Assembly: GCF_036417845.1 (NCBI RefSeq)
Contig: NC_089979.1
Coordinates: 51,436,275-51,500,274 of the forward strand
DNA from: Apteryx mantelli
Taxonomy: Eukaryota; Chordata; Aves; Apterygiformes; Apterygidae
Length of the DNA: 64,000 bases
Direction of reading: 5' to 3'
Made by a program: the position numbers and the translations under genes
Shown here: in pieces, positions 39,801 to 50,330 of the stretch
Layout of the letters: every line of letters starts with the position of its first letter
Position numbering within the stretch: the first letter of the stretch is position 1
Notes under the pieces: generated by a model
Database searches by the model: none
Seen by the model: the letters and a program-made list of their open reading frames with translations, nothing else
Told to the model about the DNA's origin: nothing

Positions 39801-42800
39801 TTACACATATGATCATTTTTGTTCCTATTAATTTTAGCAAGTCTGGGCATTTAAAGAACTGATCATTCAAATGCTTGCTTCTGAGTAGTTCCCAGGATGA
39901 TTAATTTAGTATCCACTATAACTCTGTCTTTTTGTACATGCCTTAAAAGCCTACACAATGCAACAGCAGGATTATCATAGAAAACTAACAAATTAGACTG
40001 CTGCCTGAAAAAACAGGTATCAGAAAAAGCCCTAATTAAATGTTAGCTCAACAATGTAAGGTTAGGCATTTTAATTTCTTCCTTTAAGTTTCATGCTTTT
40101 TCTTTTATGTTTTTGTTTCTGCAAATACTCTTTTTGGCAAAGCTAGAGCACCTGCAACAATATTTTCCAGAGCTAACAGCCCAGTTAAGATCTGCCTATA
40201 ACTTTTAAAAGTAAAGGCACAAGAAAACATAAATAAAATCAGACCTCAGTGTCCTGATGATGTACTACCACCAAGTTATCCACAACATTTAGTGCAAACT
40301 TTCCTGTTCTGTTCAGCTTTAAAATATGTGTCTTCTTACAGGAGCCTTCCCTATAGAAATAGAGATCAGAAGAACTAGTCAGTAAGCCTATTTAAAGTAG
40401 AATGTAGAAGTCTTATACCACTTCTGTTCTTTATTGTGCTCTTACCTTGGTAAGTGATACAGAACTACTTCTGCTCCTGTGCTATTAGAAGTCCTTGAGT
40501 GATGCCTCAAAAAGAGGACATAAAGCTGCCCGTATCTAATGAGACAACAGGATTAAGATATTACTTTCAAATAAAGAGCTAGGAAGGATATGAGACTTAG
40601 ATCTCCTTTCTGCAGCAAAGGCAGGAAGTTGTCTTACTCTACTAGTTTGTCAGAGCCATATGTCTTATCCTAAAATAACAGATAAGAGATTAAATCAGGT
40701 GATCAATTAGAGGACTGAAAGACTGCTTGATAAGTCTCATAAAACATACGGTCTTTGCTCATGCAAGTTAGACATTTAAGAGCAGCTCTACTAGTACATT
40801 GGTTCAAAGATGAAGCACTCACAAGCTTTCTGGAAGAAAAAAAGTTTTAAAAACTAAAGCTCCCCAGTTAGCTCCATCACATCCCCCCCCACCCCGAGAG
40901 TACTTTAGACTCTTTGTTCAAGGAAGTGACCAAAGCACTTTCAAGCAGAGTACTGCTGAAACACAAAACCAGTGCACCCATGTTACTGTTCTTGTCTTCT
41001 CTCAGCATCCCTAAACTGTCATACTTTTGCCAAGGAAGGTAAAGGCTTGATCAGTCAGAGACACATACATTGTAGCCATTGCGATATCCCTTTCTGAAAG
41101 GCTGAGCTTGGAGGACTTGGGTGCTGCAGGTAACTCAATTTCAAATTTTGATAGCTTCGACATTGTTCCACTCTGTTAAACAACAACGAAAAAAAATCCA
41201 ATGTTAAGACATGAGGCAGAAAAATCTTGACTAACGTTTAATCATATGCTATATCAATAGCCCCACCATGAGGTGAAGAGCAGTGATATCAAAAAAAAAA
41301 AAAAAAAGTTTGACACTTTTCTGTTCTGTGATCCTGAACACATACATCTGGTATTTTAAATTTAGCCACTTTATCATCTTAAGATTCTACTGCAGTAACT
41401 TTGGCTAAGAAAAATTAAATCAATACAAAACTGTTTGCAAATCCCATTTACAATTGGCCTGAAGATTTCAGCCAGCAGTTCTCTAACTTCCTCTCTCCCC
41501 GTGAAATGTATTCTCCCACTCTTACAGGGAAGGAGAAAATCAGTACCTCCTACCAGTCAGTCTCCTTTTGTTCCTGCTAACTCCAGAATCTGTCTTATAC
41601 TCAGAGAATACCCCTGCTCCTACCTAAGGTTTCTTCTCTCCTCTTTCTCTTTCCCTATGGAGTTTATATTTAAGCAAATTTTCAGAAGTGCCAAAACCCC
41701 AAAGCTTCTACTGAGGCTCACTTACCATTCTTGTTAACTTATTCTTGAGTGTAAGATATGAACACTACAGAAACTTTATTTACAAAGATTATTTTGCTAT
41801 AGCCCCTATCTATCTCAGGAAATCTTTAAAGATTACCTCCTGAATACAGAACAAAAATTATTGGGTACCTAGTAGCTGCAAGATGAAACCAAATATTAAG
41901 AAGGGGGGAGCGCAAGCTGAGTCCTTGCAAAGAAAATGGTGAGAAGCTAGTAAGTAAGTTCCACCTAGCCACCTATGAAGGGAGCATTGTATCAGGATCC
42001 AGTACAAACCCTCAGCTCATATTTCAAACCAGGAAACCTATTTAAGTGAGTTAAAACAAAACAAAACACAATCCTCCCTTGGACTACTGGAAGAAAACTT
42101 GAATTTTTTGATAAACTCTGTAGTTCTGTTCCTCAGTTTTTAAATCATCTTACTGTATGATTAACTTAAAAATAGATTCTAGTTTTTACTGCACTGTTTT
42201 TCCAAGCCAAAAAGAAAAGTGTTTTCCTTATAACTTTAAATGCTGTCCACAGGGAAGAGCATCAAGAGAAATAAATACTGTAAACTAAGCTCTCTCATCC
42301 TTGGGACAATAGCTGTTTCTGATGTGCTACCTTTTTTCTTTTGTTAGTTTTCTAATTCATTCATTTATATTGGGAAGGTTACAGTTACAATCACAAGTGA
42401 AAGGTCCTTAATTTTTCTTTATTATCACACTACAGAATGCAAATACCCATATTAGAAATGGGAAAAAAAAATGTATGCTCATTTAAATGCAAACATGTCT
42501 GTTGAAAGATGCTTAATATGCCAAGAATTGGCCCAGTAATTCCCCCCTACCCTTTCTCAAGGTCAACTGTCCAACATTAACTAGATGAACTTCTTTCCAA
42601 AGACAACATAAGACAGAGTGAGTTACTAAACGCTCTTCCAGGAACTAGCTTCCAGGTTTTTGCTTTGTCTTTTGCTTATTGTCATGTAAGGATGTGAACA
42701 CATGCACCTCTTCAAAGAAATCCGGGGAAAGGGATAGAATATTCAAGTGAAGAAGTAGCCTGAAAAAAAATGTAGTACACAGAAGTTCAGAACATATCCC

Positions 42801-45800
42801 TTTACCTTGAAATAGAATGGTTGCAGGACATTGCCGAGGACAGTGGTTGACAGAAGAATAACAGAGCTCTCCGGGCAATACATATACCAGTTGACATTAA
42901 TACTTTGATTTTTCAGAAGTTTTAAACTTCGTTTCTCTGGTAATACCTGGAAACAGGATATTATATGACCATCAGGATTCCAACAGCACAGGTGTTACTG
43001 CACAGTGGCTGGGAATTCTAAGCAATAAACAGCTAAGTTTAAAAGCATTTACAATGCTGGAGTTAAGAATCAGAAATCTGACAATTAAAGCTCAGGGACT
43101 AATTTACTGTACCTAAGCAAATGCACATCAAATCCTTCTCAAATTCTAATGAGCTGAAAGGTGATGCCTCTTCCCTTGCCTAGTCTGGGTATAAATGGAG
43201 AAAACACCTATAGCTTTAGATAACTTTTATAAAACCTCAGTAGTTATTACAATAACTTTGCTGCCTTCTCCACCCTCCAGCTTACTTGTTTTTATAAAAA
43301 CTAAAATGAAGAGAATCAGTTTATATATTATCTTAAGGGCTTAAATAATTTTAACTCACTTATTTGATTTGTCCTCTCACTTGCAGGGGTAATGTTCATA
43401 ACCCTTTTAGGTGCCAAGTATCTTTTTTTCCCCCAAATCAGCAGGAAATAATGCTTCATTTTCAATCACTATTTAGTATCAGTTGTTAGTAACAGTAATT
43501 AAATGAAACACTGTGGCATAGTTCCAGGATTAATTGTATGCACCTATGCACAAAGTGTATAATATCCCTCACCATGATCATCAGAAAGGGCTATTTATTC
43601 ATTAGATTTCTCCAAAAGCACATGCAAAGGTAATTAAAATAACACAGAGGAACCTGGACAATGACATCAACACAGGAAGATGTCATCAGTTTGCAGAAGG
43701 ATACCACTATCTTATACTATCTTATTCAATCAATACTTGTTGCAAACTTCGCTGCATTTTAAGTATACACATAACCCTCCCATGTTAATTTGTTTTACAT
43801 GAAATAATATTTCACATTAGATTTAGATTTTAATTTCCACACAAGTCAAGAGCATCTACTAATCCAGAGTTGTCAATGCTTAATTCAGTATTCTTTAAAG
43901 AGGATCTTTGTTAAGCTGTTCTTAATAACCTGTTAAATCCAGAAAAACATGCTACTCAGAAAAATAATAATATTCTGCAAACAGAACAGTTATTCCATCT
44001 TTTTAACAGTTCATTTTCTAAATTTGAGGGCTAGAAAATAGGAACTCAAAAATACAAGCTACAGACACATTTTCAAATCTCCAAATATTTCTGTCTTATA
44101 AGAATTATTTGTACTACCTGATAGAATTCAATTCCTTGATCTGTGATGAAGACGATTTCTGTAGAACTTGTCCAGCAGAATCCTAGAATACTGGCATTCT
44201 TGGTCTTTAACAAACAAGCAAACAAACACTCTTTTACTTGGTAAAATTAAGTATTCAGATAAGCTAGTATAATTAAATAAAGAATGAGAGATCAAAGGTA
44301 CTTTAGTTAGCCAACCACTGAAGTTAGTGCTTTTTGCAGTTAGACACACAACGTGCATCAGCTATTTTTATAGAAGACTCCTAAAAGTACATAACTACAT
44401 GACCTGTATTTTTGGTGGCACCTGAGATTTATGTTTACTATCCAGTCAGGTTTTCTTCTCCCCTTACATACCACCCAATTCTTTTGGTTCAAACCATATT
44501 ACCAAGTCAACCAATTCCTGGTATGAAAAGCTTTTTCCTTCTGTTGCCAGAAGTGAAGAATTAAGTGGAAGTATTTCCCATGACTTCACTCAGAACACTA
44601 CCATGAAGGATCTGCTAGGATCATTTACTCAAACACATAATCCTAAACAATGAATCAAAGTCAGCAGGAATAAAGGAATTTTGGCAAGTTGTAAGTTTAA
44701 AAATTTACTATAGCATCGTATTGCCTTGAACTATAATTCTCTTAATTACAGGTTGGAAAGTTCCGAACAAATGCAATAATATTTATTTCTGGTAAAATAA
44801 TGGAGGAAAAAAAATCAGAAAGGTTGAATTCTATTTTTAATGTTTTGGAACAAACTGCTAGCAGCTTATTATCACTTATCAGTGAAATTAGGGTACAAAA
44901 TCCAAATTAACATATGTTGTATTAGTAAAATTACTGTACACTGTTTTTACAGAATCAGCACTTAGTTTCTTCTCCTCTAAACTTGACATTTGTTGCCTCC
45001 ACAGCATTTCCAGTCCTTTCTGGGAAAGGATTAAAGTGACTAGGACCAGGAAGATTTTTTGGATATTGTTAATACTTGGTCATTAACCTCAATTCAGACA
45101 GACAGTAGTGACTACATATATCATTTATTTCACATTAGTTTTTAGAAGGTATCTCAGTTAGTTCTCTTGTAGAGTAGAGGCCATCAGGATAACTAGCATT
45201 AGAGCTTCACTTACTCATGTAAACTTTGGACATTGATTTAACTTACCTTACATTCCTGTGTATATTCTAGCTGAGGGCTGTCTGGAATAAAATTCAAAAA
45301 ATCCTGAAACAAGGCACATTAAGTATGTTACCAATTACGAAGCAAATAATATTAGAGATAAGATAAAGGAGATAAGTTTATCTATCTCAAAAATAACTTG
45401 ATAAACTACACTATTATTACCTTTTACTTCCCCCTTCCAGAGAGGGCTTTATAGAAGTCAATTTTTCTGTTTTTTTTGTTTTAAAATGGTGATACTAGCA
45501 AAACAATAATGTTGACTGCTGGCTGTTCCAGCTGACCTGTGACAGGAATTTTTACTAAAGCTATATTTGCCACCAGAACTCTTTAGCTTTTATCTCAGAG
45601 GCTTCTGCTCTGGCATTATGTACTAGAGTTCCAGCTCCAATTCCCTGTCTGCAGGGTACAGGTTTCTTACCACATTCTTCAAAGTCCTCTGGACAGCCAG
45701 TATCTTGTTTCCCAAGGAAAACTTGATGCACTTCACTTCTCCTTTATCTTCCATCCTATACAGTTAGAAAAAAAGTTATGGAAATAATGTCTAAGATAGT

Positions 45801-47832
45801 TTGTTGCAGAACTCTGTAACGCATCCTCAAAAAGACAATGATGGGGGGGGGGGGAGGGAGGGGAGAACAAAGTCTAATGCAAATGCTCTTGAATAAACTT
45901 ATGAGAGCTGCTAGAAAAGTACAAGACCCAAAATTCATGCTGGAAGATAAAAGCAGTTCACTCTGCAGGAAGTACTGTACATATTCATTACAGAAACTTG
46001 GCTAAGACCACACAATGTAAATTAGCATCTCAAGTCACTAAAAATGCTCAGCTGTGTTGGCCTATGATGTGGAATTAGAAGCCTGGAACTATTCAAACAT
46101 GCATTCTCAGTGCTATCCCAGCAAGTCTGGAGTAAGTCTGCAATGCCCACTGACAACCGCAAAGCAGCTTCTTTACTTCCAGAACTACTGCTAATTGACA
46201 CAAAACTACTCACCTCCCTGCTAGGACACATCCTCTAGAAGAATTTTTGAAATTAAAGACAGAGTAAGGGGGTTTTCATACCATAAAAAAGATAAATAAA
46301 AAACACTCCAAAACCACATTTATTCCTACCAAACTGGCATCAGTACAATTGGAATTAATAAGATAGTTCTATTTCCAGCATGTGTTAGTAAGTTAAGACA
46401 AAAAGAGAGCTAGACAGTCGATCGGAAAAATTGTGGATTCAGTGTTGCCCCATTCAAGAACCTCGTGGAGGTCACTAAATGTTTTCAGTTCGCTCAGCAT
46501 TAGTGCCGAGGGTACTTGGGCACCTTTCAGAATAGGCCCTACATAACAGCTAATAGGTTACGTAAACACACCGCAACTACAAATTGCTTCATCCATATCT
46601 GGATTTAAGCAACCTTAGAGTAAAGGAATCCTTCCTAACACATGGACAAGAAGAGTGCAAAGAGCCATCACACTTAATACAGACATTTATAAAAGTGTTG
46701 TAAAGATAAAGTAGTTTCATTGAAAGCACTGTTGTAAGATTCGAGGGGGGGGGAGGGGGATTTTCACAAGAAACAAAAGATATTAAAAAAAACAAGCTAG
46801 ATTAAACAAGATACAGAATGCAAGAAAACTACATATAGGAAATACTGTGCTTGAATGAGGGGCAAGAAATTCAGAAATTATGGTTCCCTACATATATGAA
46901 GTTTACTTCATTTTGTTTAGCTTGCAAAACTGCATCCTTGGATAAGTCATAGCTGCTGTAGTAATCACAAGTTTGTACCTCCCCTATTCTCTCACATTTA
47001 CAGCATGTTTTAATGAAATATTGCTGTTAAAAAAAAAGTCACAGCCTTTTTTCCAGAAGACCATAAATTCACAAGGGAAAAGCATGCCATGTTAACTGCA
47101 AGATGATGTTTAAGAACAAAGTCAAAAGATGATGACAACTTTTATGCCTGAATCACAGTATATCAGGACTAAGTACCACATAATTTTAAGATCACAGAAT
47201 TCTATCCTAGCATAACAAAAATGAAGGTGCCTTACCTGAATGAGATGGGATTTTTATCCTCCAAACCTTTAACAACAACTCCTGTAGCTCCACCAGATCG
47301 AACAGCAAAAACCTATAAAAGTTATTTAAAACACATTTGTAGCTTACTCAAAATCATAACCTTAACATGCTTTTCCCCCCCTGTAAGCCACACATGTTTT
47401 TTTGACTAGACAGATTTTATTCTTACATAGGTCTGTGAATTCACACTGAGAATCACCGCATTCAATCCCTCCCTCTGAATCTCCAAGTTTACTTGTCACT
47501 GATCTAAGTAGGACATAACCTAACGTTTCCCACAAGAGAGCAACATCAAAGGAAGGAAAAACTTTATAGATAGCATACTTTGCCTTTTTTTCCACATTAG
47601 AATTTAATTTTTGAGACATTTTCATGTTAACAGGTAGAATTTTAAATATATTCTGTAAATCAGTCAGCTATTTAACAGATACATCCACTTTTTACATCCC
47701 CTATTATAAGCAAATTCTTAACAGAAGTTTTCACTCCTACAGAATCATGTGAGCAAATGTCTATCATATTTATAATAATGTTAAATGGAACTGAAACAGT
47801 CTGGTAAGCAAATTCTGAATTACTGGGCAAGT

Positions 47833-47864
<32 letters not shown>

Positions 47865-49878
47865 AAGTATAAGCTTAGGGTTTTTCCAGTATATTCATAT
47901 TTTCCTCAAGTCAGGTATTAGTAAAAATATCTCAGACATCAGGGCATTGTTTAAAATAAAAGGGAAAACAGCTAGGTGGGTAGGAAAGGAAAAGGCACAA
48001 CTCACTGACCCAGACACTGATCTTGTCCGAACATGTTATTAGATAGGAATAGTTTAATAGTAACAGGCAGTTTTGTCTCTGCTTATGAAGTTTCAGCTGG
48101 CTTACACTTACAGCCTTAGTACAGCTGGATATACATTTGCATAAAACCCGTTAGAGCAATACTGCTTGTTGAACTGGAATAAGCTAACATTAAAAAAAAA
48201 AAAAATGCTTCTACAAACTGGCTGAGAAAAAGAAAGCTAGGTAGACTCCTTATTATCATAATTATGCTTGTAGAAGCATTAGCCACATCTCAGAATAATA
48301 GATATATTATTTTGTTGTATTAGCCATGCTACTAGTGCAGTATGCTCATGCAGGGGCACAGGTTTCAAGGCTATGCACTGCAAGCAAGTCCACAGCCTCA
48401 TTAGAATGAAAAATATTGAATTCAAATGTTTCTAATATTGATTGTAGAAAGAATAATGAAGGCAATGCTGTCTTAAAGTTAGCAATTTGGCCAGTGATCA
48501 AGGAATGAACCATAAGCAATAAGTGAGATGAGAAGATAGCAAGGAAGATGTCTCTGAAGGCTGTTTGTGTGGGAAACTGTCATTGAAATGCTGGTTACAA
48601 ATGATTTGGAGACACCTGGCAAATTAAAAAATTCTAAGTAAGAAAAAAAATGGAAAATGGTATTTACAACCGAAAAATATTTCTTTTAAACGAGCCCTTA
48701 ATATTCAGTTTCTGTGTAGTTTTAATCTCATCCACAATTAAATACAGTGTCTCCAGACAAGCACATTTAAGTTTGAGGGACAGTTGAAATATGATAAACG
48801 TAAGTAAAGCATTATGGTTTATGAAGAGAAAGAACACCACTGATTCAGAACAGAGAATAACAGCAAGAAACACATCCCAGAAATATCCCCCCCCCCCGAT
48901 ACAACATTGATTTTATCCACACCATGCATGCTTGAACATTTCAATTCTGTGAATGCTTAAGTTACAGAATGGTTACAGGAAATAGAGAGCAGAAAGTATC
49001 CACATCTAAGTGAACATCATGATAAACTGCAGACCTTTTAGCTATACCCAGCCAACTGTTCAGAAGTCCATAGGGATATTAAGGAGAAACAAGCTTAAAA
49101 GAACTGAGTCTAAAAAAAATGTAAAGCAAAGCAGCCATTCAGGCCCGAGCCACAAGTAAAGCTATAGATGCTAATTTGACATTTATGAATATACTGAACT
49201 TTATGCATTGAAAAATCTGAGAAAAGATGCTAGTACTGAAGGGACAAAGTTTGCCAATAACATTAGGATATTCAAAATAGAAGAAAAAAGGGCCAACTCT
49301 GAAGAATCCCAGAAAGACCTTATGACAGATAACAACAAGATACCAACACGGCAGATGAAATTCAACAAAATAAATGTATGCTTATACATATAAAAAAAAA
49401 ATCCAGCCTCACTCGTCAAGTGACAGTTTCTGAGCTAGCTATTAGCATCCAGCAGCCAGACCCCAGGCTAGAGCAGTTCCACACAAGGGGGACCGCGAGC
49501 CTAACGCCCAGCGGCAGCCTACAAAACCACGCGCGGCCTCAGCGGGTGGCCAGCAGCCACCGGTCGCTCCCGCTCCCCGGCGGCGGGGCGCAGCGCCGGC
49601 AGCGCGCAAGCAGCCGCGGAGGCGGTCGGGGCCAGCAGCCGCTTCCCTCCCGCACGGTCGCGGACCCTCTCGGCTCAGCGCCCGCAGGATCGGCCCCTTC
49701 CCCCGCCGCCGCGCACCTGCTTGTTGGCCTCATCAAAGAAGACGCAGTTGACGGGGTTGGCCTTCTCGAAGTGCACGGGCCGCGCGCACAGCGCCAGGTA
49801 GCAGCCGCCCTCGCCCTGGCGCTCTCCTCCTCCTTCTCCGCCCGGCGCCTCTTCCTCCGGCGGCGCCTCGCGGCTCAT
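33724..49878 (-). CDS. RMC1: RMC1 (C18orf8/MIC1), subunit of the Mon1-Ccz1 Rab7 activator (20 coding exons)
   Basis: Regulator of MON1-CCZ1: partner of the guanine-exchange complex that activates Rab7 on late endosomes and lysosomes, needed for endosome maturation, autophagy and NPC1-dependent cholesterol export. Coding exons in transcript order: 49878-49717, 47312-47236, 45755-45671, 45303-45247, 44204-44118, 42946-42806, 41172-41069, 40535-40446, 40350-40245, 39200-39089, 38090-38046, 37606-37553, 37268-37140, 36734-36628, 35892-35773, 35585-35508, 35194-35090, 35004-34936, 34800-34575, 33803-33724. Total 2,034 bases with stop (677 residues; human 657, the excess lying in exon 1). An N-terminal beta-propeller-like region covers about residues 30-370; the C-terminal Mic1 domain is helical, about 500-650. 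All introns are GT-AG and all phases close. It is the next gene downstream of RIOK3 on the same strand and converges on NPC1. Introns show only low-complexity tracts. Confidence 0.96.
34575..34800 (-). CDS. RMC1: RMC1 exon 19: Mic1 domain
   Basis: 226 bases, RLSTANDEIVEVLLSKHQVL, GGHDSISARKFLDAAK and IFRFFEQRNQRLRG (residues 577-652). Acceptor TTAATTTCAG, donor GTAAGT. Confidence 0.96.
34936..35004 (-). CDS. RMC1: RMC1 exon 18: Mic1 domain
   Basis: 69 bases, phase 0-0, ACLLLSLESIYPPAHQLSL to DMLK (residues 554-576). Acceptor TTTGCCCTAG, donor GTAAGC. Confidence 0.96.
35090..35194 (-). CDS. RMC1: RMC1 exon 17: Mic1 domain
   Basis: 105 bases, phase 0-0, HYLYELVIKTLVQHNLFYML to VLSDSKPL (residues 519-553). 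Acceptor GCATTCACAG, donor GTATGT. Confidence 0.96.
35508..35585 (-). CDS. RMC1: RMC1 exon 16
   Basis: 78 bases, phase 0-0, EAPHKFTIAVLMEYIRSL to QFQIAVQ (residues 493-518). Acceptor CTTGTCCAG, donor GTAAAG. Confidence 0.96.
35773..35892 (-). CDS. RMC1: RMC1 exon 15
   Basis: 120 bases, phase 0-0, VVEAGQSRNNPPLKRPVRT to VLSVFTEKK (residues 453-492). Donor GTAAGT. Confidence 0.95.
36628..36734 (-). CDS. RMC1: RMC1 exon 14
   Basis: 107 bases, LSEPGRGSLSVIATVFDKL then NHEYKKYLEAEQSYTM (residues 417-452). Acceptor CTTTTCAG, donor GTAAAC. Confidence 0.95.
37140..37268 (-). CDS. RMC1: RMC1 exon 13
   Basis: 129 bases, YLWNLQVKLEPVVNLLPDKG then FLLQRRECKMVILSVCSQ (residues 374-417). Acceptor TTTAAATCAAG, donor GTAAGT. 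Confidence 0.95.
37553..37606 (-). CDS. RMC1: RMC1 exon 12
   Basis: 54 bases, SSSWIVFQPDIIISASE (residues 356-374). Acceptor AACATTTAG, donor GTGAGT. Confidence 0.94.
38046..38090 (-). CDS. RMC1: RMC1 exon 11 (micro-sized, 45 bases)
   Basis: Encodes PASVTSQSPVPCKL (residues 341-356). Acceptor TTTTTCTGCAG, donor GTATCC. Phase joins exon 10 and exon 12 exactly. Confidence 0.93.
39089..39200 (-). CDS. RMC1: RMC1 exon 10
   Basis: 112 bases, TSVIFDIKLKGEFDGTTT to SIQPYQIPVA (residues 304-341). Acceptor CATTTCAG, donor GTAGAA. Confidence 0.95.
40245..40350 (-). CDS. RMC1: RMC1 exon 9
   Basis: 106 bases, EGSCKKTHILKLNRTGKFAL then NVVDNLVVVHHQDTE (residues 268-303). Acceptor TTTCTATAG, donor GTCTGA, an unusual donor lacking A at +3. 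Confidence 0.94.
40446..40535 (-). CDS. RMC1: RMC1 exon 8
   Basis: 90 bases, YGQLYVLFLRHHSRTSNS then GAEVVLYHLP (residues 238-268). Acceptor GTCTCATTAG, donor GTAAGA. Confidence 0.95.
41069..41172 (-). CDS. RMC1: RMC1 exon 7
   Basis: 104 bases, SGTMSKLSKFEIELPAAPKS then SERDIAMAT (residues 204-238). Acceptor GTTTAACAG, donor GTATGT. Confidence 0.95.
41290..41307. repeat. Poly-A tract in RMC1 intron 6
   Basis: Uninterrupted A run on the + strand (T run on the transcribed RMC1 strand), about 120 bases upstream of the exon 7 acceptor. Confidence 0.6.
42806..42946 (-). CDS. RMC1: RMC1 exon 6
   Basis: 141 bases, phase 0-0, VLPEKRSLKLLKNQSINVNW, YMYCPESSVILLSTTVL (residues 157-203). Acceptor TGTTTCCAG, donor GTAAAG. 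Confidence 0.95.
44118..44204 (-). CDS. RMC1: RMC1 exon 5
   Basis: 87 bases, phase 0-0, TKNASILGFCWTSSTEIVF then TDQGIEFYQ (residues 128-156). Acceptor TTTGTTAAAG, donor GTAGTA. Confidence 0.96.
45247..45303 (-). CDS. RMC1: RMC1 exon 4
   Basis: 57 bases, phase 0-0, DFLNFIPDSPQLEYTQECK (residues 109-127). Acceptor TTGTTTCAG, donor GTAAGT. Confidence 0.95.
45671..45755 (-). CDS. RMC1: RMC1 exon 3
   Basis: 85 bases, MEDKGEVKCIKFSLGNKI then LAVQRTLKNV (residues 80-108). Acceptor CTGTATAG, donor GTAAGA. Confidence 0.95.
47236..47312 (-). CDS. RMC1: RMC1 exon 2
   Basis: 77 bases, VFAVRSGGATGVVVKG then EDKNPISF (residues 55-80). Acceptor CTTTTATAG, donor GTAAGG. Confidence 0.96.
47842..47867. repeat. 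Poly-A tract, 26 bases, in RMC1 intron 1
   Basis: Uninterrupted A run on +. No retroposon body is recognisable on the 5' side, so I record it only as a homopolymer. Confidence 0.75.
49717..49878 (-). CDS. RMC1: RMC1 exon 1: start codon
   Basis: 162 bases, phase 0 at the donor GTGCGC. MSREAPPEEEAPGGEGGG, then YLALCARPVHFEKANPVN and FFDEANKQ (residues 1-54). The first ATG is the only one in frame in the exon and starts 20 residues earlier than the remembered human protein, giving an acidic Gly/Glu-rich extension. Confidence 0.9.
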
Positions 49879-49965
49879 GGCGGCGGCGGCGCGCGACGCC
49901 CGGCACCAACGGTCCCCACCGAGCCCACCCAGCCACCCGCCCGCTTCCTGTTTACACTCCCCCCC

Positions 49966-49975
49966 CCCACGTGAC
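49966..49975 (-). promoter_or_regulatory. E-box resembling the CLEAR (TFEB/TFE3) element
   Basis: On the RMC1 strand this reads GTCACGTGGG, matching CLEAR (GTCACGTGAC) at 8 of 10 positions with an intact CACGTG core. It is about 90 bases upstream of the RMC1 start codon, where core promoter elements of CpG-island genes usually lie. Confidence 0.5.
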
Positions 49976-50330
49976 GCGGCGCCGGCCGGCCCTTAAAGGC
50001 GCAGGGAACAGAGGCGGAGGCGGCCGGGAGCGCGCGGGTGACCGCCTCGGCCGGCCGGGGAGAGGGGCGCCGCGGCCTGCGCGCTGGGAAAGCCCCGCCC
50101 CCGCCCTCGGGCGCGCGCACCTCCCCCCCCGCCTCCCCGACGGGCGGTTGCCGGCGGGAGGCGGGGCTCCGCCCAGCCCCGCCCCTCCCCGCCCCTCTCT
50201 TTCCCTCCCCTCCCCTCCCCTCATGGCGGCCGCTGGCTGCGGCGCAGCGACTGCCGCCGGTCCCGGCGCCTCCCCGCCCGGCGCGGCCACTGCGCAGGGC
50301 CCCGCGGAGGCGGCAGGACCTGCTGCTCGC

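Larger units (their letters stand above)
49480..50330. promoter_or_regulatory. RMC1: CpG island promoter of RMC1
   Basis: GC-rich, CpG-dense block covering RMC1 exon 1 and about 450 bases upstream, with GC boxes (CCCCGCCC near 50,093 and 50,176), a CACGTG E-box at 49968-49973 and an ETS-type CTTCCTG at 49944-49950. No TATA box is evident. Confidence 0.85.

Noticed and set aside
47362-47625. 87-codon frame on the RMC1 strand in intron 1
   Set aside because: No phase-compatible splice pair and no similarity; treated as intronic noise.
49378-49974. 198-codon plus-strand frame antisense to RMC1 exon 1
   Set aside because: Shadow of RMC1 exon 1 and the GC-rich promoter; no independent support.
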